A DNA stretch of 64,000 nt, from positions 1 to 64,000 of the forward strand of contig NZ_MRCD01000029.1 in assembly GCF_001904745.1 (NCBI RefSeq). The letters run 5' to 3'. A program made the position numbers and the translations under genes. The notes under the pieces were generated by a model. It searched no databases and had not been told where the DNA came from. It worked only from the letters and a program-made list of their open reading frames with translations. Below are positions 53,215-62,468 of this stretch, in pieces (the first letter of the stretch is position 1; every line of letters begins with the position of its first letter). This DNA is from Calothrix sp. HK-06. GTDB taxonomy: Bacteria; Cyanobacteriota; Cyanobacteriia; Cyanobacteriales; Nostocaceae.

Positions 53215-55218
53215 TTAAAAAGGAATATGCCATATTTTTAGATTATTTCCTGCGCTACCACCGCTAGCAACACTTTGCCCATCTGGACTAACGGCGATAG
53301 AATAAATAAAGCCAGAGTCTTTTTTTAAAGTACGAAGTTTTTTTCCAGTAACTGGATTCCATAGTTTAATAGTGTTGTCGTTACTACCACTGATTAAAAT
53401 TTCATAGATGTTTAAAGCTTGATTATATTTAGCACCAGATGCGAAGGCAACAGAATTAACTTTTTCGGTATGTCCTTCTATGGTACGAATTACTTCTCCT
53501 GTTACCAAGTTCCATAGTTTAATAGTTTTATCTTTACTACCGCTTGCTAACATAACACCTCTTGCATCAAACGCAATGGAGAGGACAATATCTGAATGTC
53601 CTTTTAGTGTGCGGATTTCTTGACCGTTTACTAAATTCCATAATTTAATAGTTTTGTCCCAACTGGCACTAGCTAGTGTTGCGCCATCGGGACTAAAAAT
53701 AATGTTATCGACTGCTTGAGAATGTCCAATTAGAGTACGAATTTCTTTTGCGTTCGCAACATCCCATATTTTGATAGTTTTGTCTAAGCTGCTACTAGCT
53801 AGTTGTTTGCCATTTGGACTGAAAGCTAGAGAGCTAACACCTTGTGTATGTCCTTTGAGTGTGTTGATTAAATTTCCTGTTGCCACATCCCACAGTTTTA
53901 TAGTTTTATCGGCGCCGGAACTTGCTAGTATTTTAGAGTTAGGACTAAAAGCTATAGACCAAATCCAATTGGTATGTCCTGTAAGGGTGCGAATTTCTTG
54001 TCCAGTGGCTGAATTCCATAATTTAATCGTTTTATCATCACTCGCACTCGCTAGTATTTTACCATTAGGAGCAAACACTACAGAATTTACATCGCTTGAA
54101 TGTCCACTTAAAATTTTAGGCACCAATTTGAATCTGTTTGTTTGTTCATCTTGATTCGGTTGAATATTTTGAGATTGCTTAGAATACCAACCAATACCTA
54201 AAGTCAATAAAATTATTATACTAAACAACAGTAGTTGATTCTTAAGTAGGTTATCTACTTGAGTTCGCTGTGTTAACTTGGTTTGAAGAGGTTCATCAAT
54301 AGAGGTGTGATTGGAAGTGTTGTGTGTTAAGTGCGCGTAAGCTTCGTTAGCAGATTGGTAGCGTTTTTGAATATCAGCTATTAACAGCTTGTCTAAAAAG
54401 TTGCCTAATTCCTGACTTGGTAATACGCTCTTTACTGTAATATGGCGCCGCCAGTCGTTAGTCCAGCTAAAACCTTGTTCCATCCATAGTTTAGATGGAG
54501 AAATCCCTGTTAGCAGGTGAAAGCAAGTTGCACCTAAACTATATAAATCACTTGCTGGGTAAGTTTGCCCATGTTGTAATTGTTCAGGTGCGCTATAACC
54601 ATGTGACCCAATGGCTGTACCAACTTTAGTTTGTACTGTTTCACTCAGTTGCTTCGAGGCGCCAAAATCGATAAGTACAAATTTTCCATCACTCGAACGG
54701 CGAATAATATTTTGTAATTTAATATCTCGGTGAATTACCCCACGCTCATGAATATAGCTTAATACAGGTAATAAATCTAACAAAAGTTCTTGAACTTTAC
54801 TTTCTCTATAAATTCCTTGTATCTGTAGTTCTTTAAGCAAATTCATGCCATCAATATATTGTTGCACCAAGTATAAATAATTGTCTTGCTCAAAGTAAGC
54901 GTATAGCGAAGGTATTTGCGGATGTTCCCCTAACTGCTGTAGTTGGTTCGCTTCTTGTTTAAATAGCTCGATTGCTTTTTTGATAACCATTGGCTCTTGA
55001 GTTTTTGGTGCCAACTGCTTAACAACACACTTCTCATCTAACTTATCTACGTCGGAAGCTAGATAAGTTTTGCCAAAACCTCCCTCGTTAGATAGAACTT
55101 TTATAATACGATAATGGCCCCGAAGTAGAGCTATCAAAGGTGTACCGCATTCCTGACAATGACTGGCGCCATCAGGGTTCAAAGGATTTGAGCAATCGGG
55201 ATTTAGGCAACAGAGCAT
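53215..55218 (-). CDS. Serine/threonine kinase with zinc ribbon, membrane span and WD40 propeller
   Basis: A 667-residue protein. N-terminal zinc ribbon C4-x4-C9-x11-C21-x2-C24, then a Hanks-type kinase (about 34-310) with K67 in VVKQL, D165 in HRDIKLQN, DFG at 184-186 and AIGSHGYSAPEQ. A membrane helix (LLLFSIIILLTLGIGWY, near 330-346) leads to seven WD40 repeats (GHSSDVNSVVFAPNGKILAS, DKTIKLWN and similar) that would form an extracytoplasmic propeller. A common cyanobacterial architecture. The ribbon spacing is identical to that of the PP2C phosphatase at 18-20 kb. Confidence 0.92.
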   Translation of the reverse strand: MLCCLNPDCSNPLNPDGASHCQECGTPLIALLRGHYRIIKVLSNEGGFGKTYLASDVDKLDEKCVVKQLAPKTQEPMVIKKAIELFKQEANQLQQLGEHPQIPSLYAYFEQDNYLYLVQQYIDGMNLLKELQIQGIYRESKVQELLLDLLPVLSYIHERGVIHRDIKLQNIIRRSSDGKFVLIDFGASKQLSETVQTKVGTAIGSHGYSAPEQLQHGQTYPASDLYSLGATCFHLLTGISPSKLWMEQGFSWTNDWRRHITVKSVLPSQELGNFLDKLLIADIQKRYQSANEAYAHLTHNTSNHTSIDEPLQTKLTQRTQVDNLLKNQLLLFSIIILLTLGIGWYSKQSQNIQPNQDEQTNRFKLVPKILSGHSSDVNSVVFAPNGKILASASDDKTIKLWNSATGQEIRTLTGHTNWIWSIAFSPNSKILASSGADKTIKLWDVATGNLINTLKGHTQGVSSLAFSPNGKQLASSSLDKTIKIWDVANAKEIRTLIGHSQAVDNIIFSPDGATLASASWDKTIKLWNLVNGQEIRTLKGHSDIVLSIAFDARGVMLASGSKDKTIKLWNLVTGEVIRTIEGHTEKVNSVAFASGAKYNQALNIYEILISGSNDNTIKLWNPVTGKKLRTLKKDSGFIYSIAVSPDGQSVASGGSAGNNLKIWHIPF

Positions 55219-55462
55219 ACTGGTATTCGTGTCCAGCTTAAGTGATTATTGAGCCATACCTTACTAATTTAACAACCGGATTTTACTTAAACAATATTTA
55301 CTAAATTCTTGTAAATTATATAGCTATAATCGCTATATAATACCTATACTTAAGTAATTGATTTCAAAATAATTATGATTATGTTGTAATTATTATCACA
55401 GCTAATTTAATAAATGTAATTTTACCATCAAAATTTTAAAATAAACCGTGAGGAGTAGAGTG

Positions 55463-56863
55463 ATGGCAAACAGTAAGAATAAATATTATCCAAAAAATAA
55501 TCAAGAAAAAATAAAGCTAATTTTAGCCAGTTGCATAAGCAGCAGTGTATTAGTATTAAGTAATGGCTTGTCTCTCGCAGCATCAGCAAAGTTTTTGACC
55601 GTAAATTCAGTAAGCCCAAATTCCCGAAGTATAAATTCTCTGGACACAAACTCTCCAAATCAAACAAATTCTAATTCAAAACAATTTTTACTCGCTAAAC
55701 CACCAGATGAGAGGCAACCAGAAGCAGTAGAACAAGGTATTGAAAAAATTCCGACATCTGAAATACCGCAACAACGAGAACCCAAACAGCCAATAAAATC
55801 TCCTTTACCTCCTACACCATCACCCGTAACTCCAACACCCGAACCAACTCCAACACAACCAAACGTAACTCCTACAACAACTCCAACACCCGAACCATCT
55901 CCAACTCCAACACAAACGGCGCCATCTCCTCAACCAAATGTAACTCCTACGACACCCTTACAAACGACGCCACAACCTCAACCAGATGTAACCCCTACGA
56001 CACCCTTACAAACGGCGCCACAACCACAGCGTCAATCAACACCTGTACCTCAACGAATACAATCAACACCCTCAGAAAATATTGAATCTAATAAAATACC
56101 TCAAAGACAGAGAAATCAGCAGCAAAGAACAAAATCACCTGTTTCTTCATCTGGTAATTATAGAAATATTAACTTTGTAGATGTAGAAATTGGAGTTTTA
56201 AAAAGAGGTGATTTTCAGTCACAAGGCAGATATTTTCATTTCTACCAATTCGAGGGTACAGAAAATCAACTTATTGAAGTTAGGTTGACTGGAAGTGTAG
56301 ATAAGCGTCGTTCTAATAATTTGAGTCTAGACCCTTTTATGTTTTTACTAGACTCAAATAATCAAGTTATTTTAACTAGAGGTAGCAACGAATTAAGTAA
56401 TGGACAAGCTAGTGGAAGGGTTAAGAGTGCATTTGCATTCGTTCGACTTCCTGCTACAGGTAAATATACAATTGCGGTAACTAGTCGTAACCCACGAGAT
56501 AGTGGTCGCTATAGTTTGGCTTTACGGAACGATAGAGCTAGTTATGCTTTAGATAAATCTGGTGTGCTGACTACGCGAAGTTCTACTATTAGAAGAAATG
56601 GTAGTCCTTATAGTGTTTCTAAGTTTCAAGGTAGAAGAGACCAGCTTGTAAGCATACGTGCTGATAGTGTTTTTGAAGATTTTTCTCCTTATGTTGTGCT
56701 TTTAAATTCTAGAGGAGAGGTTGTTGCTAGGGATAATGATAAGGATGGTAGATACAGTGCTTTAATTGACAGGGTTAGGTTGCCTCAAGATGATACTTAT
56801 TATGTGGTAGTTATTTCTGCTATTGCACGCGAGAGGGGAACGTATAGACTAACTGTTTTTTAA
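55463..56863 (+). CDS. Exported protein with Pro/Thr-rich linker and PPC-type domains
   Basis: 466 residues from the ATG at 55463, which has AGGAG at ideal spacing (an in-frame GTG lies 15 nt upstream). Signal peptide (IKLILASCISSSVLVLSNGLSLAASA), then a long Pro/Thr/Gln-rich linker with internal tandem repeats (QPNVTPTTPLQTTPQP, QPDVTPTTPLQTAPQP). The C-terminal half has two beta-sandwich units of pre-peptidase type (YFHFYQFEGTENQLIEVRLTGS, FVRLPATGKYTIAVTSR; then VSKFQGRRDQLVSIRADSVF, VRLPQDDTYYVVVIS). Likely envelope or extracellular carbohydrate/protein-binding; no catalytic domain seen. Confidence 0.78.
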   Translation: MANSKNKYYPKNNQEKIKLILASCISSSVLVLSNGLSLAASAKFLTVNSVSPNSRSINSLDTNSPNQTNSNSKQFLLAKPPDERQPEAVEQGIEKIPTSEIPQQREPKQPIKSPLPPTPSPVTPTPEPTPTQPNVTPTTTPTPEPSPTPTQTAPSPQPNVTPTTPLQTTPQPQPDVTPTTPLQTAPQPQRQSTPVPQRIQSTPSENIESNKIPQRQRNQQQRTKSPVSSSGNYRNINFVDVEIGVLKRGDFQSQGRYFHFYQFEGTENQLIEVRLTGSVDKRRSNNLSLDPFMFLLDSNNQVILTRGSNELSNGQASGRVKSAFAFVRLPATGKYTIAVTSRNPRDSGRYSLALRNDRASYALDKSGVLTTRSSTIRRNGSPYSVSKFQGRRDQLVSIRADSVFEDFSPYVVLLNSRGEVVARDNDKDGRYSALIDRVRLPQDDTYYVVVISAIARERGTYRLTVF

Positions 56864-56929
56864 TTATGGTGTTGGTGTTGGTGTTGGTGTTGGGCTCCGT
56901 TCCTCCACCTAACCTACATATTAGAATAC

Positions 56930-56957
56930 AGCCTGGTTTTCGGGGTAAAACCAGGCT
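56930..56957. terminator. Bidirectional hairpin AGCCTGGTTTT/AAAACCAGGCT
   Basis: A perfect 11-bp stem with a CGGGGT loop between two convergent genes. The stem itself carries T or A runs so it can work in both directions. A GGTGTT hexamer repeat (about five units, 56868-56894) lies just upstream. Confidence 0.7.
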
Positions 56958-57009
56958 TACTGAAATATTAGACGAAAGCATCCTCCGTGACCTACAAGCG
57001 TTGGCAATT

Positions 57010-57240
57010 TTAAACTTTCGATACTTTTTTAGTAGGTGGCTTTAAAAATATCCACGCAACAAAGAAAGTTGCTGCTGTGAACAACTGCGTTAAGTCTAAT
57101 GCAGATAAATACCCATCGGAAAATGAAGCAATGCTTCTATCGGTTATGCCGAATACCCAAGACGATACACCAAAAAGCCATATCCCATTCTTAAGGTTTC
57201 CTACAAATTCATTCGAGTCGCTCGATTGCTGATTATTCAT
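57010..57240 (-). CDS. Small two-helix membrane protein
   Basis: A 76-residue ORF: a polar start (MNNQQSSDSNEFVGNLKN), first hydrophobic stretch GIWLFGVSSWVFGI, second LTQLFTAATFFVAWIFL, basic end KPPTKKVSKV. ATG at 57240 with AGGAAATT in front. Not recognised. Two-helix membrane proteins of this size are common in cyanobacterial thylakoid or plasma membranes, but nothing here points to a specific role. Confidence 0.55.
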   Translation of the reverse strand: MNNQQSSDSNEFVGNLKNGIWLFGVSSWVFGITDRSIASFSDGYLSALDLTQLFTAATFFVAWIFLKPPTKKVSKV

Positions 57241-57623
57241 AATTTCCTATTTTTTCGTATAAGTTGGCAAAATCGCACTATTTAGACTCAATTGACAAAA
57301 TTAATCTCCTTAACATAAATCAATACCTTTGTTGCCAAGTATATATATATATTAATAAATATTTTACTTACTTGACATAACTACCCCTAGGTACATGTGC
57401 TTTTTCCCCTGGCTATGCCTTTGGGATAGTTTATTGTTAGCTTGAATAAACGCCAATACGATTTATCTAGGCTACATAAGGCTTTTCACCTTTATAATCA
57501 AGCTGAAACCCAGAGTCGGAGTAATTTGTATACTGCACCCAGGTAGTACTTTTTTGATGCCATTGTAATCACTGGTATTCTGAATTGGTGTTACCAATGT
57601 AACAATTTACGTAACAAATCTTA
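57241..57623. other. Intergenic AT-rich region upstream of tandem repeats
   Basis: No gene. It holds a TATATATATATA run near 57342, a TTGACA at about 57374 and a TATAAT-like box near 57493, which could serve as promoter elements for uvsE or the divergent membrane-protein gene. Nothing else is recognised. Confidence 0.45.
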
Positions 57624-57895
57624 AGAAACCCGGTTTCTATAGGAAATTGTTGTTTTGATTACAAGTCGTCAAAAAGAAACCCGGTTTCTATGTAAAATTG
57701 TTGTTTTGATTACAAGTCGTCAAAAAGAAACCCGGTTTCTATGCAAAATTGTTGTTTTGATTACAAGTCGTTAAAAAGAAACCCGGTTTCTATAGGAAAT
57801 TGTTGTTTTGATTACAAGTCGTTAAAAAGAAACCCGGTTTCTATGTAAAATTGTTGTTTTGATTACAAGTCGTCAAAAAGAAACCGGGTTTCTAT
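57624..57895 (+). repeat. Five tandem 51-bp repeats with embedded AGAAACCCGGTTTCT palindrome
   Basis: Units start at 57624, 57675, 57726, 57777 and 57828, exactly 51 bp apart, plus a partial sixth at 57879. Each begins with the 15-bp palindrome AGAAACCCGGTTTCT followed by a GTTGTTTTGATTACAAGTCG spacer. Units differ mainly at TATGTAAAA/TATAGGAAA/TATGCAAAA and GTCGTCAAAA/GTCGTTAAAA. The array ends 11 bp before the uvsE start codon. Confidence 0.93.
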
Positions 57896-57906
57896 AACTT
57901 GAGGTT

Positions 57907-58929
57907 ATGTCTTTAGATACTGATTCTGCGGCGCCTGAGTTTGTAAAAGTAGAATTGAACGGCGCCACTCAATCACAGAACCTGATTATGACTACAACTC
58001 AAATCAAAATACCGAGACAGGAGGCGAGACGTAAGGATATTACGCCACAATTAGGATTGGTTTGTATTACGTTCTCAAAAGATGTACGTTTTAAGACAAT
58101 TACGCGCACACGTTATTTACAGCTAACTGAGAATTTAAAAGTACGTACTTTAGAAGAGCTTTATCGTGAGAACTTACGGCGCCTGCATATTGCATTAGAG
58201 TATTGTCATAAGCGTGGGATAAAACTTTATCGTATGTCTTCAGGGTTATTCCCACTTAGTGACTGGGAAGATAATATTGGTGCCACTATATTAGATAATA
58301 TGGGCGCCGAGTTAGCGCGGGTTGGACAAAAAGCTACAAAATTAGGTGTAAGAGTCGTATTGCATCCCGACCAATTTGTTGTGTTAAGTTCAGATTCACC
58401 GTTAATTGTTGAATCAAGCATCAAAATCTTAACAGGACACGCGCATACTTTCGATTTAATGGGTTTACCGCAGTCACCTTGGGCATTAATGAATATTCAC
58501 GGTGGGAAATCGCAGCGTACAGATAATTTAGTTAATGTAATTTCCCAGTTACCTGACAATATAAAAAACAGATTGACGTTTGAAAACGACGAACATGCTT
58601 ATAGCAGCAGCGAAATATTAGAAGTGTGTCAACGTACTGGAGTACCAATGGTGTTTGACGCGCACCACCATATATGTCACGAAAATTTAGAGTCTTATGA
58701 TGACCCTAGCGTTACAGAAATGTTTTATGCTGCACGTGAAACTTGGGAAAATCCAGATTGGCAATTAGTCCATATTTCTAATGGAGAAGAAGCATTCAAA
58801 GATAGAAAGCATAGTGATTTAATTAATTCTATGCCCGAAGTGTACCGAGAGGCGCCTTGGATTGAAGTTGAAGCTAAACATAAAGAAGACGCTATCGCTA
58901 ATTTACGTGATTGGTGGATTGATGAGTAA
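57907..58929 (+). CDS. uvsE: UV damage endonuclease UvsE/UVDE
   Basis: A 340-residue TIM-barrel metal-dependent nuclease that nicks DNA 5' of UV photoproducts. Motifs: PQLGLVCITFSKDVRFKTITRTRYL, RENLRRLHIALEYC, YRMSSGLFPLSDWED, RVVLHPDQFVVLSSD, NIHGGKSQRTDNL, RLTFENDEHAYSSSE, MVFDAHHH, ISNGEEAFKDRKHSD and IEVEAKHKEDAI, supplying the His/Glu/Asp metal ligands. The N-terminal 35 residues are a non-conserved extension. The start codon follows the 51-bp repeat array by 11 bp, so the array occupies the promoter or leader position. Confidence 0.92.
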   Translation: MSLDTDSAAPEFVKVELNGATQSQNLIMTTTQIKIPRQEARRKDITPQLGLVCITFSKDVRFKTITRTRYLQLTENLKVRTLEELYRENLRRLHIALEYCHKRGIKLYRMSSGLFPLSDWEDNIGATILDNMGAELARVGQKATKLGVRVVLHPDQFVVLSSDSPLIVESSIKILTGHAHTFDLMGLPQSPWALMNIHGGKSQRTDNLVNVISQLPDNIKNRLTFENDEHAYSSSEILEVCQRTGVPMVFDAHHHICHENLESYDDPSVTEMFYAARETWENPDWQLVHISNGEEAFKDRKHSDLINSMPEVYREAPWIEVEAKHKEDAIANLRDWWIDE

Positions 58930-58975
58930 AAACACTTGCACAAGTAGCAGTTGTAAACAATACGCTAATTAAAAA

Positions 58976-59456
58976 CTAAAAATGGCACTGGGATGATATA
59001 TGATTTTGAGATGGACTAGCAGGCGCCGCAGCAGTCAATATAAAAGTACCATCAGAATCAATCACCCATCCCTCTGCTTCAATCATTTGATTAGAAGCAA
59101 CTGAGGCAGTAGAAGATATAGGAGTATTCTGGGTTGTTACACTGATGGGCTTTTGTTGTGATACTTGCGACAGGCGCCATTTTGTAGTGATAGTGTTGCA
59201 GCATTGATATCGATATTGCCACCTTTTCCTACACCTCCTGCTTCGACTGTGCTGAAGATATTCCCATCTAAAAGGGAAACAGCATCAATAGTATTTATCC
59301 TTACATCTCCTGCATTCCCAATACCAAAAGTTGAGGCACTAAGTTCGGCGCCATCTTCTAACTTGAAAGAACCTGTATCAATGGTAATATTACCTCCATT
59401 ACCTTTAGAATTAAAGCGCACATCATTAATAATTCCGCTACCAGAACCTGCAACTT
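58976..59456 (-). pseudogene. Fragment of a secreted hemagglutinin-type (two-partner secretion) protein
   Basis: From 59456 to about 59172 the frame reads a beta-helix passenger segment (NSKGNGGNITIDTGSFKLEDGAELSASTFG, GNAGDVRINT, GKGGNIDINAATLSLQNGA), then a different frame reads a typical C-terminal end (QVSQQKPISVTTQNTPISS, QMIEAEGWVIDSDGTFILTA) to a TAG at 58976. The switch happens at a GGCGCC at about 59173. The large N-terminal part is absent. A deletion and frameshift remnant fused against the 3' end of the DAHP synthase gene. Confidence 0.7.
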
Positions 59457-60548
59457 TTATGCGAAAACCCGATTTTTTAGGGTTGTAACACGGGGTATAT
59501 AATTTGTAAAAGATTGACCACGACCAAAAAATTGAGCAACCGATTTGATCTCGTGCATTAATTCAATATAATCATTTGGTGTCAAAGACTGAGGACCATC
59601 GCACAAAGCAACTGAAGGATTTGGATGAACTTCTATCATTAAAGAATCTGTTCCAACAGCCACCGAAGCTTTAGCCATTGTTGCTACATACTGTGAGTAA
59701 CCAGTAGCATGACTTGGGTCAATCATAATTGGCAAATGTGTCAGTGTACGCAATACAGGTACAACAGATAAATCAAGCGTATTTCTGGTATATTGACGGT
59801 CAAAGCTACGAATACCGCGTTCACACAAAATTACATTTGGATTATCAGCAGCCATTATATATTCAGCTGCCATCAACCATTCTTCTATAGTCGCAGATAG
59901 ACCTCGCTTCAGTAAAATTGGTTTACCAGTGGCGCCAGCTTTCTTAAGTAAAGAGAAATTTTGCATATTGCGGGCGCCGATTTGAATAATATCAGCAACA
60001 GCAGCCACTGCATCAATATCGCTAGTATCCATTAATTCTGTAATAATCCCTAAACCTGTAACTTCCTTTGCTTTAGCCAACAATCCGAGAGCGCTTTCTC
60101 CATGCCCTTGAAAAGCATAAGGAGAGGTGCGAGGTTTAAAAGCTCCTCCTCGAAGAAATTGGGCGCCAGATGCTTTAACTACCTGCGCTGTTTCAATAAT
60201 CATTTCTTCATTTTCAACCGAACAAGGCCCAGCCACAACAACAAGCGGATGATTTTGCCCGAAACTGACGACTCCTAATGGTGTTGATACATCTACACTA
60301 GATGGCTCACCGTGACGGAAATCAATCGACGCGCGCTTAAAAGGATGCTTAACTCGAATCACCTGTTCAATACTTGGACTAATTTGTTGGATATTATCGG
60401 GATTAATTGAACTTGTCCCACCAACCAAACCAATTACAGTTTTGTATTTACCTACAGATTTCTCAATCGTTACAGAATACTGACTAAGTTCTCCTATAAT
60501 TCGTTCAACTTCAGATGCAGGCGTTGCACTTCCAATTACAATAATCAT
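59457..60548 (-). CDS. aroF: DAHP synthase with N-terminal regulatory domain
   Basis: A 363-residue type I-beta enzyme. Residues 1-70 form a ferredoxin-like/ACT-type domain (MIIVIGSATPASEVERIIGEL, YKTVIGLVGGTS) used for feedback by aromatic amino acids in related enzymes, then a linker with FKRASIDFRHGEPSSV. The barrel shows VVVAGPCSVENEEM, LRGGAFKPRTSPYAFQGHG, IQIGARNMQNF, ILLKRGLSATIEEW, LCERGIRSF, IMIDPSHATG and MIEVHPNPSVALCDG. It is a paralogue of the enzyme at 50.5 kb. AGAGG precedes the ATG. No terminator-like leader is evident upstream. Confidence 0.93.
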   Translation of the reverse strand: MIIVIGSATPASEVERIIGELSQYSVTIEKSVGKYKTVIGLVGGTSSINPDNIQQISPSIEQVIRVKHPFKRASIDFRHGEPSSVDVSTPLGVVSFGQNHPLVVVAGPCSVENEEMIIETAQVVKASGAQFLRGGAFKPRTSPYAFQGHGESALGLLAKAKEVTGLGIITELMDTSDIDAVAAVADIIQIGARNMQNFSLLKKAGATGKPILLKRGLSATIEEWLMAAEYIMAADNPNVILCERGIRSFDRQYTRNTLDLSVVPVLRTLTHLPIMIDPSHATGYSQYVATMAKASVAVGTDSLMIEVHPNPSVALCDGPQSLTPNDYIELMHEIKSVAQFFGRGQSFTNYIPRVTTLKNRVFA

Positions 60549-60742
60549 ATATACCTCTGTACTATTATCTCTAGGGTTATTTGTCTCTAAAAATTAATAG
60601 GGATGAGATTTTTCGATTATGCTTCTTTGAAATTGAACTTAAACATCAAATTCTTAAAACCTTCAAGTTTCCTGCCTTAATCCCCGCGCTTCCACTATTT
60701 CACGCCTAGCAGCACCCACAATGTAATGTTAGGAAAATATTA

Positions 60743-60997
60743 TTAAATTTTCAAAATTAAAAAAATATCTAAACTTTTACTATTAATAAATAAATTAAAT
60801 GTATTCAAAAAATAAAATAATAACAATGCTTCTCCCAACCCTTGACAGTCTAAAGTTGGATAACGCAAATAACGAAAAGCATCATCTTGGTAGCTATTAA
60901 CACCTACCAGTAAAATCCAGAGTTTAGCTTCTCCCGTTTTATCACTACATATAAAACGTAAAGAAACCTGGTTTCTAGTGGTAAATAAAATTACCAA
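60743..60997 (-). pseudogene. Fragment of a caspase-like (peptidase C14) gene
   Basis: Only about 37 codons are conserved: AKLWILLVGVNSYQDDAFRYLRYPTLDCQGLGEAL (given in parts: AKLWILLVGVNSYQDD, LRYPTLDCQGLGEAL). This is the start of the caspase-like fold found in cyanobacterial caspase-family proteins. Upstream lies a copy of the AAACCTGGTTTC repeat, and after GEAL the frame runs into AT-rich nonsense. The catalytic His/Cys regions are missing. A decayed remnant. Confidence 0.6.
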
Positions 60998-61123
60998 TGT
61001 AACACAAAGTACGTAGACAAGCGGAAGTAAAAGTAATGAGCATGTGCATTAATCACATGAAACCACCACATATATTATATAGGTTCTTTTTTCAGTGTTT
61101 ATGTAGGAATAAGTTATACAGTT

Positions 61124-62320
61124 ATGCGAGTACGTCAAAATATCATTGAATTATTTTCAACTTTTTTAGAGTTAGATGCTTCTGGTGTAATTGGTTGGGC
61201 TACCGATGCGAAATTGCGGCGCCGTATGATAAACGCGGTTTCTGAGTTATCGCAACCAGAACAATCAGAGGATTTTTGGGTGCATTATTGGTACAAACTT
61301 TGGGAAAAAGCTCCTGAAGGTTTAGTTCGAGGGCATTTATCAGCTTATCTACAGGAAGTATGTTACTGGGCTGCACGTAAAACTATTACAAGTCTGTTCT
61401 CATCTCAATATACCTTATCTGACTGTTTTCAGATGGTAATTGTACGTGTCGATAAGATTTTGAAAGGGTATAAACCGGGTATAGGGTTTAGCCTTAAGAA
61501 TTATAGTAGTGTTATATTTAGCAGTGAACTTAAAGAAATATTACGGCAGCAGAACGAGATTGACATCTGTACTAACTGGCGCCTATTGAAGAAACTAACT
61601 CAAAAACGGTTGGTAGAGTCTTTGCAAAATGCAGGTCAAAATCCTGATACAATTGAGCGCTACGTGCTAGCGTGGAAATGCTACCAAGAATTGTATGCTC
61701 CCCAACAAGCTAGTGGTACTCGTAGATTACAAAAGCCTTCAGAGGCGACGTGGCAAAGCATTGCTCAACTATATAATCAGCTTAGAATGACACAGCTGAC
61801 TACTCCGGGCGCTGAATCCAACCCAGAAATGATAGAAAAATGGTTAAATAATTGTGCTTCTTCAGTGCGGACATACTTGTATCCAGATATGACCTCGCTC
61901 AATGCTCCTAAAGGCGAAGATGAGGGTGGAGAACTGCAAGACATTCTGCCACAACTCACACAAGAGTCTTACATCTCAGAAATTATAGCGAACGAAGAAC
62001 AACGCGATAGACAATCACAACAAGCGCAAATAGGTGATGTACTAGTAAAAGCTATCACAGAGCTTGATTCCGAGGCACAAAAACTTCTTCAATATTACTA
62101 TGCTCAACAATTAAAGCAACAGCAAATAGCTTCATTGCTAGGAGTTAAACAATACACAGTTTCTCGACGACTGGCTAAAGTTCAAGACACATTACTCTTT
62201 AAAGTAGCAACATGGAGCCAAGAAGCGATGCATATTTCTCTAAATTCCTCGGTACTTAATTATATAAGCACGGTATTGGAGGAATGGTTGCAAGCTTACT
62301 ACAGCCCTAACTCCCCTTAA
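61124..62320 (+). CDS. Sigma-70-family sigma factor, cyanobacterial group
   Basis: A 398-residue protein of a cyanobacteria-specific sigma-like family. FWVHYWYKLWEKAPEGLVRGHLSAYLQEVCYWAARKTI and SLKNYSSVIFSSELKEILRQ lie in the region-2-like half; KLTQKRLVESLQNAG and a long middle follow. A C-terminal helix-turn-helix, QQQIASLLGVKQYTVSRRLAKVQ near 335-360, is the region-4 type, ending STVLEEWLQAYYSP. Related genes are often followed by DUF1822 and clustered with CHAT, caspase-like and secreted hemagglutinin genes, whose wreckage surrounds this one here. Its targets are unknown. Confidence 0.78.
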   Translation: MRVRQNIIELFSTFLELDASGVIGWATDAKLRRRMINAVSELSQPEQSEDFWVHYWYKLWEKAPEGLVRGHLSAYLQEVCYWAARKTITSLFSSQYTLSDCFQMVIVRVDKILKGYKPGIGFSLKNYSSVIFSSELKEILRQQNEIDICTNWRLLKKLTQKRLVESLQNAGQNPDTIERYVLAWKCYQELYAPQQASGTRRLQKPSEATWQSIAQLYNQLRMTQLTTPGAESNPEMIEKWLNNCASSVRTYLYPDMTSLNAPKGEDEGGELQDILPQLTQESYISEIIANEEQRDRQSQQAQIGDVLVKAITELDSEAQKLLQYYYAQQLKQQQIASLLGVKQYTVSRRLAKVQDTLLFKVATWSQEAMHISLNSSVLNYISTVLEEWLQAYYSPNSP

Positions 62321-62334
62321 TAGGAGCAGTTGAT

Positions 62335-62424
62335 ATGACGTTTAATCAAGAGGCGCCCGAAGGAATAGTTTGGCAAATTGAACCAACTCAAGATAACTTT
62401 GAACTAGAAATTTTATATCTTTGA
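62335..62424 (+). CDS. Short ORF downstream of sigma factor, probable remnant
   Basis: A 29-codon ORF with a good AGGAG ribosome binding site 15 nt after the sigma factor stop: MTFNQEAPEGIVWQIEPTQD, ending FELEILYL. Position matches where a DUF1822 or similar gene would follow this sigma factor; the ORF is too short to be a full protein, so a truncated remnant is likely. Family not established. Confidence 0.4.
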   Translation: MTFNQEAPEGIVWQIEPTQDNFELEILYL

Positions 62425-62468
62425 TTAATAAAAATTAAAATGCATAAACTCTGAAAGCGTTATCTTGG

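Noticed and set aside
57624-57895. 51-bp repeats considered as a CRISPR array
   Set aside because: The repeated unit is contiguous with near-identical interiors and no unique spacers; no cas genes are nearby.
60617-60646. Nine-codon ORF MFKFNFKEA upstream of the second DAHP synthase, with three Phe
   Set aside because: No terminator or alternative stem lies between it and the start codon, and three Phe codons in AT-rich DNA can arise by chance. Not listed as an attenuator.
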